Origin: Chitinophaga pinensis
GTDB lineage: Bacteria; Pseudomonadota; Gammaproteobacteria; Burkholderiales; Burkholderiaceae_C
Assembly (NCBI GenBank): GCA_943326015.2
Contig: CALPRQ020000017.1
Coordinates: forward strand, 1 to 64,000
Reading direction: 5' to 3'
Length of the DNA: 64,000 nucleotides
Shown here: piece after piece, positions 28,946 to 37,842 of the stretch
Layout: each line of letters opens with the position of its first letter
How positions within the stretch are numbered: position 1 is the first letter of the stretch
Notes under the pieces: model-generated
The model's input: only the letters and a program-made list of their open reading frames with translations
The model's database searches: none
What the model was told of the DNA's origin: nothing
Made by a program: the position numbers and the translations under genes

Positions 28946-29665
28946 TCAGTCGCAGGCCGGCGGATTGACTATCTTGCGCAGCGCATCGGTATCCTTGATC
29001 TGGACATAGCGCTGCTTGACCTCGATGATGCCTTCCTCGACGAACTTGGAGAAGGTGCGGCTGACGGTCTCCAGCTTCATGCCGAGGTAGCTGCCGATCT
29101 CCTCGCGTGTCATGCGCAACACCAGCTCGGACTGGGAGAAGCCGCGCGAGTGCAGGCGTTGCACCAGGTTGAGCAGGAAGGCGGCCAGCCGTTCCTCGGC
29201 CCGCATGCTGCCCAGCAGCAGCATGACGCCGTGGTCGCGCACGATCTCGCGACTCATGATCTTGTGCACATGATGCTGCAGCGCGCTGAATTCGCGCGAC
29301 AGCGATTCGAGCCGGTCGAAGGGCAGCACGCAGACCTCGGCATCTTCCAGTGCCACCGCATCGCAGGAATGCTGGTCGTTGACGATGCCGTCCATGCCCA
29401 GGATCTCGCCTGTCATCTGGAATCCCGTGACCTGGTCCCGGCCGTCGGCCGAGGTGACGCAGGTCTTGAAGAAGCCGGATCGCACCGCGTAGAGCGAAGT
29501 GAAGGGCTCGCCGTTGCTGAACAGCGACTGACCGCGCTTGATGCGCTTGCGCGTGCTGATCACGCTGTCGAGGCGGTTCATCTCGTCTGGCTTCAAGCCC
29601 ATGGGCAAGCAGAGCTCGCGCAGGTTACAGCTCGAACAGGCAACTTTGATGCTGTGGATATCCAT
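28946..29665 (-). CDS. fnr: Fnr-type oxygen-sensing transcription regulator
   Basis: CRP/FNR-family regulator that dimerises and binds DNA when its [4Fe-4S] cluster is intact, i.e. without oxygen. The 239-aa protein has the cluster cysteines at 10, 13, 19 (CSSC, then LREL-C) and 101 (HSC), a cyclic-nucleotide-binding-like domain, and a C-terminal helix-turn-helix. The recognition helix ETVSRTF has the Glu-Ser-Arg contacts for TTGAT half-sites. Five candidate sites occur in this window. It faces away from hemN across 184 bp. ATG 29665 (MDIHSIKVAC) is preferred to upstream alternatives. Confidence 0.95.
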   Translation of the reverse strand: MDIHSIKVACSSCNLRELCLPMGLKPDEMNRLDSVISTRKRIKRGQSLFSNGEPFTSLYAVRSGFFKTCVTSADGRDQVTGFQMTGEILGMDGIVNDQHSCDAVALEDAEVCVLPFDRLESLSREFSALQHHVHKIMSREIVRDHGVMLLLGSMRAEERLAAFLLNLVQRLHSRGFSQSELVLRMTREEIGSYLGMKLETVSRTFSKFVEEGIIEVKQRYVQIKDTDALRKIVNPPACD

Positions 29666-29781
29666 AATTATGATCAATCATCTAGTCATTTTAGCCGTTG
29701 GCAGTGACACATCGAATCCGCTTTCGTGGCGCTTGCTGCCTTGACGGCTTGATGTTTTCCCGCCGTGCGCTGAATCCTTGT

Positions 29782-29795
29782 TTGACCCAAGTCAA
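29782..29795. promoter_or_regulatory. Fnr-type site upstream of hemN
   Basis: Perfect inverted repeat TTGAC-CCAA-GTCAA, 54 bp before the hemN GTG. The first in-frame start (29778) would overlap it, which supports the later GTG. Confidence 0.75.
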
Positions 29796-29849
29796 GGGCA
29801 GTTTTGGCAATTTGCGGCAAAGTCGAACCCAATCTTGGAGAATCCGCCC

Positions 29850-31229
29850 GTGAGCCATGCAATCGACGAGCAACTTCTCCGGCGCTTCGATGTGCCGGGG
29901 CCCCGCTACACCTCTTATCCCACTGCCGACCGCTTCGTCGAGGCCTTTGGCAACGACAGCTACATCCAGGCGCTTGAACAGCGCCGTGCCGGCTCTATGG
30001 CCCTGCCACTGTCGCTTTACGTGCATATTCCTTTTTGCGAATCGCTGTGCTACTACTGCGCCTGCAACAAGGTCATCACCAAGCACCACAGCAAGTCGGA
30101 AGAATACCTGCGTTACCTGTCGCGCGAACTTGAACTGCAGGTCGAGCATTTCGGGCGCGGCCATAACGTCTCGCAGATGCATCTGGGCGGCGGTTCGCCA
30201 ACCTTCCTGAGCGATGTCGAACTCTCCGATCTGGTCGACATGATAAGGCGTCATTTCAATCTCGTCCCGGGTGGTGAATTTTCGATCGAGGTTGACCCGC
30301 GCACCGTGACGCCCGAGCGCCTGCAGCACCTGCATCGCCTCGGCTTCAACCGGCTGAGCTTCGGCGTGCAGGACTTCGATCCCACGGTGCAGAAAGCGGT
30401 GCACCGCGTGCAGCCGGCCGAGCAGGTATTTGCCCTGGTCCAGGCTGCGCGCGAGATCGGCTTCGAGTCGATCAACGTCGACCTGATCTACGGCCTGCCA
30501 CTGCAGACGCCGGAATCCTTCCGGCACACGCTGGAGCAGGTCAAGCTGCTGCGCCCCGATCGGATCGCGCTCTACGCCTACGCCCATCTGCCGACGCGCT
30601 TCAAGCCGCAGCGCCGTATCCTGAGCGCCGAGCTGCCCAGTCCGGCCGAAAAGCTCACGATGCTGTCCAATTCGCTCGACATCCTGAACGACGCGGGCTA
30701 CGACTATGTCGGCATGGACCATTTCGCGCTGCCCGATGATGCGCTGGCGGTCGCCAAGCGCCAGGGTCGGCTGCACCGCAACTTCCAGGGCTACAGCACC
30801 CAGCCCGACTGCGACCTGATTGCGCTTGGCGTGTCGGCCATCGGCCGCATCGGCGCGACCTACAGCCAGAACGCCAAGACGCTGGAGGAATACTACGATG
30901 CGCTCGACCAGGGCCGCCTGCCCATCGTGCGCGGTCTGGCGTTGACCCGGGACGACATATTGCGGCGTTCCGTCATCATGGCCATCATGTGCCAGGGGCG
31001 ACTGGATTTCGAGTCGATTGGCAACGCTCACTTGGTCGATTTTTCCACCTATTTCGTACGCGAACTCGAACGCCTGGCCGATTTCGAAGCCATGGGCCTG
31101 GTCAAGGTGGGGGACGCCAGCCTCGAGGTGACGGCCCAGGGCTGGTACTTCGTGCGTGCCATCGCCATGACCTTCGACAAGTACCTGCAGAGCGACCAGG
31201 ACCGCGCGCGCTTCTCCAAGATCATCTGA
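29850..31229 (+). CDS. hemN: Oxygen-independent coproporphyrinogen III oxidase HemN
   Basis: Radical-SAM enzyme that oxidises coproporphyrinogen III to protoporphyrinogen IX without O2, supplying haem during low-oxygen growth. The 459-aa protein starts with a GTG preceded by a TTGGAGA ribosome-binding site. It has the true HemN cluster motif with cysteines at 63, 67, 70 and 72 (CESLCYYCAC), rather than that of the shorter HemW. HLGGGSPTFL and the SFGVQDFD segment follow. It lies 184 bp from divergent fnr with an Fnr-type site between, so Fnr probably activates it. Confidence 0.96.
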   Translation: MSHAIDEQLLRRFDVPGPRYTSYPTADRFVEAFGNDSYIQALEQRRAGSMALPLSLYVHIPFCESLCYYCACNKVITKHHSKSEEYLRYLSRELELQVEHFGRGHNVSQMHLGGGSPTFLSDVELSDLVDMIRRHFNLVPGGEFSIEVDPRTVTPERLQHLHRLGFNRLSFGVQDFDPTVQKAVHRVQPAEQVFALVQAAREIGFESINVDLIYGLPLQTPESFRHTLEQVKLLRPDRIALYAYAHLPTRFKPQRRILSAELPSPAEKLTMLSNSLDILNDAGYDYVGMDHFALPDDALAVAKRQGRLHRNFQGYSTQPDCDLIALGVSAIGRIGATYSQNAKTLEEYYDALDQGRLPIVRGLALTRDDILRRSVIMAIMCQGRLDFESIGNAHLVDFSTYFVRELERLADFEAMGLVKVGDASLEVTAQGWYFVRAIAMTFDKYLQSDQDRARFSKII

Positions 31230-31267
31230 GATCCAACAGGATATCGGACGGCTGCTACAGTTCACCC

Positions 31268-31945
31268 ATGCTTTCGTCCATGATGGTTTCCGCCCTGCTG
31301 ATGGGTCTGGTGGGGGGGCCGCACTGCGTGGTCATGTGTGGCGCCGCCTGCGCGGGCATTGCGCGCGGCGCGGGCGAGGGCAGTGCCGGCACCTTGGCGC
31401 TCTGGCGCTTCCAGTTCAGCCGCCTGCTGGGCTACAGCCTGCTCGGGGCGCTGGCCGGCGGTACGGTGGAGGGGCTGGCCTGGATGGGGACGCACACCGC
31501 GGTGCTGCGGCCGATCTGGATCCTGTTGCATGTGGCGGCCCTGCTGCTGGGGCTGATCCTGCTGTTCCAGGGCCGGCAGCCTGGCTTCGTCGACGGCTGG
31601 GGCCAGGCGGTCTGGCGAAAAATCCGGCCGGCATTGTCCCGCCTGGGCACGCGCGCGCCCTTCGTGCTGGGGCTGGGCTGGGCCTTGATGCCTTGCGGCC
31701 TGCTCTATTCGGCCCTGCTGGTGGCTTCGCTCTCGGCCAGTGCGCTCGGTGGCGGATTGCTGATGGCGGCCTTTGCCGTCGGCACCATGGTGTCGCTGGT
31801 GATCGGTCCCTGGCTGCTGCTGCGCCTGAAGGACGCCGGTTCCGGGCAATGGGGGATGCGCCTGGCTGGTCTGGCCTTGGCAGCGACTTCGGGCTGGGCG
31901 CTCTGGATGGGCATCACCCAGCCCTCCGGGCTGTGGTGCGCCTGA
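31268..31945 (+). CDS. SafE/TauE-type (UreH/DsbD-like) membrane protein
   Basis: Integral membrane protein of 225 aa with about six hydrophobic segments. The opening GLVGGPHCVVMCGAACAG (about 12-29) has the histidine and two cysteines typical of COG2836-type transporters often found beside cbb3 oxidase and copper genes. The second half repeats a similar WALMPCGLLYSAL motif. A role in moving copper or thiol reductant during oxidase assembly is plausible but inferred. It starts 38 bp after hemN and is probably co-transcribed. A much longer open frame upstream overlaps hemN and is not used. Confidence 0.75.
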   Translation: MLSSMMVSALLMGLVGGPHCVVMCGAACAGIARGAGEGSAGTLALWRFQFSRLLGYSLLGALAGGTVEGLAWMGTHTAVLRPIWILLHVAALLLGLILLFQGRQPGFVDGWGQAVWRKIRPALSRLGTRAPFVLGLGWALMPCGLLYSALLVASLSASALGGGLLMAAFAVGTMVSLVIGPWLLLRLKDAGSGQWGMRLAGLALAATSGWALWMGITQPSGLWCA

Positions 31946-31981
31946 GCTGGCCTCATCAGGCAGCCCCAGGCTTGGCTGTCC

Positions 31982-32428
31982 CTAGCGAACCTCGTCGACC
32001 AGGGTCTTGAAGTCGTCGATGTCCTCGAAGCTGCGGTAGACGCTGGCAAAGCGCACGTAGGCGACCTTGTCGAGCTTCTTGAGCTCGCGCATCACGAGTT
32101 CACCGAGCTGGTGCGTGGGCACCTCGCGGGCGCCCAGGGTGAGCAGTTTTTCCTCGATGCGCTCGGTGGCGGCATCGACCTGCTCGGTGCCGACCGGGCG
32201 CTTGCGCAGTGCCAGCGCCAGGCTGGCGCGCAGCTTGGCCGGGTCGTACTCGATGCGGCGGCCATCCTTCTTGACCACCATCGGAAAGCTGACTTCGGGC
32301 CGCTCGTAGGTGGTGAAGCGCTTGTCGCATGAACTGCAACGGCGGCGGCGGCGCACGAAGCCGCTGTCCTCGGACAGGCGGGTTTCCACCACCTGGGTTT
32401 CGGCATGGCCGCAGAAAGGGCACTTCAT
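31982..32428 (-). CDS. nrdR: Transcriptional repressor NrdR
   Basis: Zinc-ribbon/ATP-cone repressor that senses ATP/dATP and controls ribonucleotide reductase genes. The 148-aa protein has zinc ligands at Cys 3, 6, 31 and 34 (MKCPFCG and CSSCDKRF), and an ATP-cone from about 49 ([20 protein letters not shown]). [15 protein letters not shown] near the C-terminus is diagnostic. It lies downstream of glyA on the same strand, separated by a terminator, an arrangement common in betaproteobacteria. Confidence 0.96.
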   Translation of the reverse strand: MKCPFCGHAETQVVETRLSEDSGFVRRRRRCSSCDKRFTTYERPEVSFPMVVKKDGRRIEYDPAKLRASLALALRKRPVGTEQVDAATERIEEKLLTLGAREVPTHQLGELVMRELKKLDKVAYVRFASVYRSFEDIDDFKTLVDEVR

Positions 32429-32441
32429 GGGTGCGTAAATG

Positions 32442-32469
32442 AAAAAGCCCCGGCTTCAGGCCGGGGCAT
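32442..32469 (-). terminator. Rho-independent terminator after glyA
   Basis: On the minus strand, GCCCCGGC and GCCGGGGC pair around CTGAA, followed by TTTTTC. It lies between glyA and nrdR and would partly separate them. Confidence 0.85.
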
Positions 32470-32478
32470 TCGCATCGA

Positions 32479-33723
32479 TCAGCGGTAGACCGGGAAGCGG
32501 CTGGTCAGTGCCTCGACCTTGGCGCGCACGGCGGCGATGTTGGCTTCGTCGCGCGGGTTGTCGAGCACGTCGGCGATCAGGTTGGCCGTCAGGCGGGCTT
32601 CCTCTTCCTTGAAGCCGCGCGTGGTCAGGGCCGGGGTGCCGATGCGCACGCCGCTGGTCACGAACGGCTTCTCCGGGTCGTTCGGGATTGCGTTCTTGTT
32701 GATGGTCATGTGGGCGGCGCCCAGCACGGCCTCGGCTTCCTTGCCGGTGATGCCCTTGGCGCGCAGGTCGACCAGCATGACATGGCTTTCGGTGCGGCCG
32801 GAGACGATGCGCAGACCGCGCTCGGTCAGCGTCTCGGCGATGACCTGGGCGTTCTTGATCACCTGGGCCTGGTAGGCCTTGAACTCAGGCGTCAGCGCTT
32901 CCTTGAAGGCCACGGCCTTGGCGGCGATCACGTGCATCAGCGGGCCGCCTTGCAGGCCCGGGAAGATGGCGCTGTTGATCGCCTTCTCGTGCTGGGCCTT
33001 CATCAGGATGATGCCGCCGCGCGGGCCGCGCAGGCTCTTGTGCGTGGTCGAGGTCACGACGTCGGCGAAGGGCACCGGGTTCGGGTAGAGGCCGGCGGCG
33101 ATCAGGCCGGCGTAGTGGGCCATGTCAACCATGAAGATGGCGCCGACTTCCTTGGCGATGTTGGCGAAGCGCTCGAAATCGATGCGCAGGCTGTAGGCGG
33201 AGGCGCCCGCCACGATCAGTTTCGGCTTGTGCTCACGCGCCTTGGCTTCCATCGCGTCGTAGTCGATCTCTTCCTTGTCGTTGAGACCGTAAGAGACGAC
33301 GTTGAACCACTTGCCCGACATGTTCAGCGGCATGCCGTGGGTCAGGTGGCCGCCTTCGGCCAGGCTCATGCCCATGATGGTGTCGCCGGGCTTGAGGAAG
33401 GCCAGGAAGACGGCTTCGTTGGCCGAGGCACCACAGTGCGGCTGCACGTTGGCGGCGTCGGCACCGAACAGCTGCTTGATGCGGTCGATCGCGAGTTGCT
33501 CGGCGATGTCGACGAATTCGCAGCCGCCGTAGTAGCGCTTGCCCGGGTAGCCTTCGGCGTACTTGTTGGTCAGCTGGCTGCCCTGGGCGGCCATGACGGC
33601 GGGCGAGGCGTAGTTCTCGCTCGCGATCAGTTCGATGTGGTGTTCCTGGCGGGTGTTCTCGGCCTGGATGGCGGCGAACAGTTCGGGGTCGGTTTGTTCG
33701 ATCAGGATGTTGCGGTCGTACAT
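32479..33723 (-). CDS. glyA: Serine hydroxymethyltransferase
   Basis: PLP enzyme interconverting serine and glycine with tetrahydrofolate, the main source of one-carbon units. The 414-aa length is standard. The PLP lysine lies in [14 protein letters not shown], and the N-terminal [31 protein letters not shown] and [12 protein letters not shown] segments are all characteristic. It has a 169-bp upstream gap to the transglycosylase gene. No glycine riboswitch fold was recognised there. Confidence 0.97.
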   Translation of the reverse strand: MYDRNILIEQTDPELFAAIQAENTRQEHHIELIASENYASPAVMAAQGSQLTNKYAEGYPGKRYYGGCEFVDIAEQLAIDRIKQLFGADAANVQPHCGASANEAVFLAFLKPGDTIMGMSLAEGGHLTHGMPLNMSGKWFNVVSYGLNDKEEIDYDAMEAKAREHKPKLIVAGASAYSLRIDFERFANIAKEVGAIFMVDMAHYAGLIAAGLYPNPVPFADVVTSTTHKSLRGPRGGIILMKAQHEKAINSAIFPGLQGGPLMHVIAAKAVAFKEALTPEFKAYQAQVIKNAQVIAETLTERGLRIVSGRTESHVMLVDLRAKGITGKEAEAVLGAAHMTINKNAIPNDPEKPFVTSGVRIGTPALTTRGFKEEEARLTANLIADVLDNPRDEANIAAVRAKVEALTSRFPVYR

Positions 33724-33892
33724 GGCAGTCCTTGGAAAAATATGCTTCCCTGCGCGGTCGTGACGGTGACAGGGGCTGCCCAGGCGAACGGCTGAATTGG
33801 CTGTACGCTTCCCAGTGGTAATCCCACCTCGGCAGGGGCAGCCAGCAAGGCTGGCCCCGGCCTATCGCCAGTCGCGCACGGGCGGGATTTTA

Positions 33893-34732
33893 TCAGGAGC
33901 GCTGCAGCTTGCCCGCTTCCGGGGTTCCGGCATCTGCCTTTAGCTCGCGCCTGGCGCCTGGCTGCGGCGCGAGCGCGGCCGCAGCGGTGGCATTGATCGG
34001 CAGCTTGACGCCGCGCGCGACGCTGCGCAGGCGCTCCTGTTCGGCCATCACCTTGGCGACATAGTCGCTGCCATCGGTGTCGACGGCACCGACGTAGCGG
34101 CGCAAGCCGCCCTCGATCGTGCCCGCGTCGCGGATGCAGTCCTGCAGCACCTGGACGCCCACGCGCAGGTTGACCAGCGGGTCGAAGGCCGCCTGTTTGC
34201 CGCCGAAGTCTTCGTACTTGTCCGAATGCACGCGGGTGAGGACCTGCATCAGGCCTTGCGCGCCGACGGGGCTTTGCGCGAAGGGGTTGAAGCGCGACTC
34301 GATCGCCATCACGGCCAGGATCAGGGTCGGATCGAGCTTGATCCGGCGGCCGATCGCGAAGGCTTCGGCGACCAGTGCCCCGACAGGCTCGGGTGCGACG
34401 CGGTACTTGCGGCTGATCCAGTGCGCGACCTGGGCCTGCTCCTTGGGCAGGGTGGCCTTGAGGGTCGGTTCGGCACGGTCCTTGGCGTCGGAATCGACTT
34501 CCGCCGTCGCATCGCTGCTCTGGCGCTGTTGCAGCCAGCCGAGCAGTTTTTGCTCGGCGTCGTTGCGCAACTCGGGGCTGGTCAGCAGGATCAGGGTGGC
34601 CAGGGCCAGTCCGAGTCCGAGCAGGGCCATGCCGCTGTGCGTGATGGCGTATACGGCCCTGAACAGGCGATCTGCGGATTGGCGCAGGAAGCCTTGCGTG
34701 GGGGTAGGCCGGGTGGGGTTTTGCGCTGTCAT
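33893..34732 (-). CDS. Membrane-anchored lytic transglycosylase (SLT domain)
   Basis: Cleaves peptidoglycan glycan strands in the periplasm. The 279-aa protein has an N-terminal membrane anchor (about 31-51) and a C-terminal SLT domain with the catalytic glutamate at about 145 in VMAIESRFNP. SPVGAQGLMQV follows as the second family motif. ATG 34732 has an AAGGAG site six bases upstream and is preferred to the longer frame from 34798. The C-terminal Ala/Pro-rich tail is probably disordered. A good promoter lies about 145 bp upstream. Confidence 0.88.
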   Translation of the reverse strand: MTAQNPTRPTPTQGFLRQSADRLFRAVYAITHSGMALLGLGLALATLILLTSPELRNDAEQKLLGWLQQRQSSDATAEVDSDAKDRAEPTLKATLPKEQAQVAHWISRKYRVAPEPVGALVAEAFAIGRRIKLDPTLILAVMAIESRFNPFAQSPVGAQGLMQVLTRVHSDKYEDFGGKQAAFDPLVNLRVGVQVLQDCIRDAGTIEGGLRRYVGAVDTDGSDYVAKVMAEQERLRSVARGVKLPINATAAAALAPQPGARRELKADAGTPEAGKLQRS

Positions 34733-34875
34733 AGCACACTCCTTTCTACGCGGCACCCGTGCCTGAGCCTGGGTGCGCCTTGATTGGGGGGTCGCCATCG
34801 AAAACCCTTGAGGGTCATCGACTTAGCCGGGTTCGGCAGCGTCGCGAATGCTTGCCTGAAGGGCAAGCGAAGCGA

Positions 34876-34904
34876 ATGTTAGTTGTCTTGACATAATGAG
34901 TCAA
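34876..34904 (-). promoter_or_regulatory. Sigma70-type promoter of the transglycosylase gene
   Basis: On the minus strand, TTGACT (34904-34899) and TAACAT (34881-34876) are separated by exactly 17 bp. Transcription would start near 34869, about 137 nt before the chosen ATG. Confidence 0.55.
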
Positions 34905-35204
34905 TACTTATGAATTGCATCTTTATACAATAAAACGAATAAAGAGCAATTTTGCTTCACATTTTTTCTGGCGTGACAAGGGGTGAGCTGTCTATCGGAA
35001 AGGCCTGGAAAATTGAAAAAAACTGTTGGTAAACCCTGTGCTGAGTCCATAAACTGCCCCTGCCTGTCATTGATGGGCGTGTCGCCCGCACCGAGGTCCG
35101 TCCTCTCTGCCTGGCGCATTCGATGGAGGCAATCCCTTGCTTCCACGGCCTTCAGGACAGCCAACTCCTGGGGTCGTCAAGCGCATCTGCCAAGCTGCAG
35201 ATGC

Positions 35205-35239
35205 AAAGACCCCGGCAGGTCCAGCCTGTCGGGGTCTTT
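35205..35239. terminator. Strong hairpin terminator downstream of the DUF1841 gene
   Basis: Fifteen-bp stem with one G-T wobble (AAAGACCCCGGCAGG / CCTGTCGGGGTCTTT) around TCCAG, ending in three T on either strand. It is 52 bp after the DUF1841 gene on the minus strand and could also end a plus-strand transcript. Confidence 0.75.
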
Positions 35240-35291
35240 CGTTGGTGGGTCTTGCCGGACGGCGGGTCGTGTCCGGTGGGATGTCGTTGGC

Positions 35292-35726
35292 TCAGTCGCG
35301 CGTGGCCTTGCGCCTGATCTCGGCGATGTAGGCCTGGCCGTCCGGCGGGCGGCCGGCGCGCTGGCTTTCCCAGATCATGCGTCCGAGCGACTCCATGACC
35401 TCGTGGTGGGCCTCATGCAGCGAGTCGCGCCGGGCGGCCAGCAGCTCGACCGCCTGCCGGATGCCGGGCGGCTGGTCGATCGAGCATTGCTCGCTGATGC
35501 TCAGGTGCATCGACAGGTGCAGGAAGGGGTTTTCACGCTGGTCGGCGGGCTCTTGCATGCGGCGCAGCGCCGCGTCGACATCGGAGAGGTCGGCGTGGTA
35601 CTCGGGGTGGCGCTGGATCCACTCGTTGGCCAGCACTTCGATGGCTTCCATCGGCTGGCCCTGCTGGTGCTTGGCATGGATGGCGCAGAAGAAGCGCCGC
35701 ACGTCGGCTTGGGAGGGTGTGAACAT
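35292..35726 (-). CDS. DUF1841-family protein
   Basis: 144 aa, soluble, function unknown. The opening MFTPSQADVRRFFC and the HPEYHADL and NPFLHLSMHLSISEQ segments resemble the DUF1841 family of small proteins conserved in beta- and gammaproteobacteria. ATG 35726 is chosen because it gives the family N-terminus; the frame stays open to 35807 inside the intergenic space. It is divergent from a TauE-like permease 61 bp away and followed by a strong hairpin. Confidence 0.78.
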   Translation of the reverse strand: MFTPSQADVRRFFCAIHAKHQQGQPMEAIEVLANEWIQRHPEYHADLSDVDAALRRMQEPADQRENPFLHLSMHLSISEQCSIDQPPGIRQAVELLAARRDSLHEAHHEVMESLGRMIWESQRAGRPPDGQAYIAEIRRKATRD

Positions 35727-35787
35727 GGGCCGATTTTGAACCATGAGCGCCACCTGCGCTGTGTACAGTGCGGGCCTGGAGAAAAAC

Positions 35788-36543
35788 ATGACATTCACTC
35801 CCATCACCGATCCCTGGTTCTATCTGGTCGCCGTGCCTGCCGTGCTGCTGCTGGGCATCAGCAAGAGCGGCTTCGGCGCCGGCTTCGGTTCGCTCGCGGT
35901 GCCCATGATGGCGCTGACGGTCACGGTGCCGCAGGCGGCCGCGATCTGCATGCCGCTGCTGCTGGTGATGGACCTGCTCGGGATGGCGGCGTTTCGCAAC
36001 GATGTCGACTGGCGCCTGTTGCGCTTCCTGTTGCCACCGGCGCTGGTCGGGATCGTGATCGGTGCGCTGTCGTTTCGCGCCCTCGACGCGCGCCTGGTGG
36101 CCGGGGTGGTCGGTGTGCTGACACTGCTGTTCCTGGCCCAGCGCCTGCTGTTCCCGCCGCGCGCCGATCATCCGCCGCCAGCGTGCTGGCTGGGCCGGTT
36201 GCTGAGCGCGACCTCGGGCTTCACCAGCTTCGTCGCGCATGCGGGCGGCCCGCCGATCAATGCCTATGTGATCCCGCTCAAGCTCAAGCCGGTGGTGTTC
36301 ACCGGCACCATGGCCTTCCTGTTCTTCGCCGTCAACCTCAGCAAATGGCTGCCCTATGCCTGGCTGGGCCTGCTGGACTGGCGCAATCTGGCGACTTCGC
36401 TGTTGCTGTTGCCGCTGGCGCCACTGGGGGTCTGGATCGGTGTGCGCATGGCGCGCCGCATTTCGCCGCTGCTGTTCTACCGCATGGTCTACCTCGGCAT
36501 GTTCCTGACCGGGCTCAAGCTGGTCTGGGACGGCTGGTTCTAG
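35788..36543 (+). CDS. TauE/SafE family membrane permease
   Basis: Integral membrane protein of 251 aa with about eight hydrophobic segments and two symmetrical halves, of the type proposed to export sulfite, sulfoacetate or related anions. LLLGISKSGFGAGFGSLAVP (about 18-37) and FVAHAGGPPINAYVIPLKL are family signatures. The ATG at 35788 follows a GGAGA site at 35778. The substrate cannot be assigned. It converges on trmL. Nothing nearby suggests a pathway, apart from general sulfur genes (cysM, tusA) six kb away. Confidence 0.85.
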   Translation: MTFTPITDPWFYLVAVPAVLLLGISKSGFGAGFGSLAVPMMALTVTVPQAAAICMPLLLVMDLLGMAAFRNDVDWRLLRFLLPPALVGIVIGALSFRALDARLVAGVVGVLTLLFLAQRLLFPPRADHPPPACWLGRLLSATSGFTSFVAHAGGPPINAYVIPLKLKPVVFTGTMAFLFFAVNLSKWLPYAWLGLLDWRNLATSLLLLPLAPLGVWIGVRMARRISPLLFYRMVYLGMFLTGLKLVWDGWF

Positions 36544-36575
36544 CGGGGCATTCAGCCAGTCCCGCTGCCCGGCGT

Positions 36576-37046
36576 TCAGGCGCTGCCGGCAAAGCCGTTC
36601 TGGCGCCAGGCCTCGAAGGCGATCACCGCCACCGCGTTCGACAGGTTGAGGCTGCGCTGGCCTGGGCGCATCGGCAGCCGCAGGCGCTGCTCCAGCGGGA
36701 AGCTGTCGCGCAGTTCGGGCGGCAGGCCGGCGGTCTCGGAGCCGAACACCAGCCAGTCGCCGGGCTGGAACGCCACCTCGTGCGCGGGATGCGAGCCCTT
36801 GGTGGTGAGCGCGAACATTCGCCCGGGGTCGGGTTGCATCTCGTGCAGGAAGGCGCTCCAGTCGGCGTGGCGGCGCAGCTCGGCGTACTCGTGGTAGTCG
36901 AGTCCGGCCCGCCGCAGCAGCTTGTCGTCCATCGAGAAGCCCAGCGGTTCGATCAGGTGCAGCTGGCAGCCGGTGTTGGCGCAGAGCCGGATCACGTTGC
37001 CGGTGTTGGGCGGGATTTCGGGATGGACGAGGACGATGTGGAACAT
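36576..37046 (-). CDS. trmL: tRNA (cytidine/uridine-2'-O-)-methyltransferase TrmL
   Basis: SPOUT-class enzyme that 2'-O-methylates the wobble nucleotide (position 34) of tRNA-Leu(CmAA) and tRNA-Leu(cmnm5UmAA). The 156-aa protein opens [20 protein letters not shown] and has the knot motifs [11 protein letters not shown] and [15 protein letters not shown] near the C-terminus, where SAM binds. Notably, both TrmL substrate tRNAs, Leu(UAA) and Leu(CAA), are encoded in this window. comF lies 4 bp upstream on the same strand. Confidence 0.95.
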   Translation of the reverse strand: MFHIVLVHPEIPPNTGNVIRLCANTGCQLHLIEPLGFSMDDKLLRRAGLDYHEYAELRRHADWSAFLHEMQPDPGRMFALTTKGSHPAHEVAFQPGDWLVFGSETAGLPPELRDSFPLEQRLRLPMRPGQRSLNLSNAVAVIAFEAWRQNGFAGSA

Positions 37047-37050
37047 GGTT

Positions 37051-37770
37051 TCAATCTAGGGTGGGGGCCGGGGTGCGGGCGAACACCAGCGCGCTGACCT
37101 GGGTCGCGCCGGCGGCCAGCAGCGCGGCGGCGGCCGAGTCCAGCGTCGCGCCGGTGGTCATGACATCGTCGACCAGCAGGATGCGGCGACCGCGCAGTCG
37201 CCGGCTTGTCGCTGGGTCGACGCTGTAGGCCTGCAGCGCGTTGGCGAAGCGCTGTTCGCGTGGCAGTTCGTGCTGGTTCGCCGTCTGGGCCTGGCGTTGC
37301 AGCAGTCCGGGCAGGGCCGGTGGCATGTCACCGAGCTGGCGCCGCAAGGCCTTGAGCAGTTCCCAGGCCTGGTTGTAGCCGCGCTCGCGCAGCTTGTCCG
37401 GGCTCAGGGGGATGGGGGCGAGCAGATCGGTCTGGCGCAACAGGTCGGTCAGCCCGTGAGCGTCGGCCAGCAGGCGCGCCAGCGGGGCGGCCCAGGCCGG
37501 ATCGCGCTTGAGTCTGGCCACCAGCGCCGACCAGGGATGGTCGTAATCGACCCGCGCGACACAGCGGTGCAGGTGGCCCGGCCCGGACTCGACACAGCGC
37601 GAGCAGCGTTCCAGCCCGGGCGCGAGCGCCAGGGCGCAGTCGGGACAGCGCGGCAGGATCCGGCCGTGGCTGGCCAGGCAGTCGTCGCAGACCGGCCGGG
37701 CCGGCCAGCGTGCGCAAACGGCACAGCTCGCCGGCCAGGCTTGCAGCCAGCGGCGCAGCAGATCTTTCAT
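37051..37770 (-). CDS. ComF family phosphoribosyltransferase-like protein
   Basis: Protein of 239 aa with an N-terminal zinc-finger region ([16 protein letters not shown], then CPDCALAL and CSRC) and a C-terminal phosphoribosyltransferase fold with the PRPP loop [16 protein letters not shown] (about 198-213). ComF relatives support DNA uptake during natural transformation. ATG 37770 ([10 protein letters not shown]) is preferred over the longer frame to 37848, which runs into the divergent gene's start. trmL follows after 4 bp, so the two form an operon. Confidence 0.9.
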   Translation of the reverse strand: MKDLLRRWLQAWPASCAVCARWPARPVCDDCLASHGRILPRCPDCALALAPGLERCSRCVESGPGHLHRCVARVDYDHPWSALVARLKRDPAWAAPLARLLADAHGLTDLLRQTDLLAPIPLSPDKLRERGYNQAWELLKALRRQLGDMPPALPGLLQRQAQTANQHELPREQRFANALQAYSVDPATSRRLRGRRILLVDDVMTTGATLDSAAAALLAAGATQVSALVFARTPAPTLD

Positions 37771-37842
37771 GCCGCGAATATACTGCGGCGCCTGCGGGCC
37801 TGCCGTCCGCTTTCGTCTCAACATTACCTTCGATTGCCCGCC

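Larger units (their letters stand above)
34733..35291. other. AT-rich 559-bp intergenic region
   Basis: Lies between divergent-facing ends of the transglycosylase gene (upstream side) and the DUF1841 gene (downstream side). It holds a good minus-strand promoter and a strong hairpin terminator at 35205-35239. The stretch 34880-35040 is clearly more AT-rich than the surrounding genome. Reading frames in it (such as 34901-35164 minus) lack a ribosome-binding site and coding character. A small RNA ending at the hairpin is possible. Confidence 0.5.

Noticed and set aside
33724-33892. A glycine or folate riboswitch before glyA
   Set aside because: No recognisable aptamer core was found in the 169-bp gap; nothing beyond a possible ribosome-binding region could be supported.
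34901-35164. An 87-codon minus-strand frame in the AT-rich gap
   Set aside because: It spans the abrupt base-composition change, lacks a ribosome-binding site and resembles no protein family.
34983-37097. A 704-codon plus-strand frame from the AT-rich gap into trmL
   Set aside because: It spans an intergenic region, opposes DUF1841 and trmL, and runs out of frame through the TauE-like gene. No motifs or ribosome-binding site.
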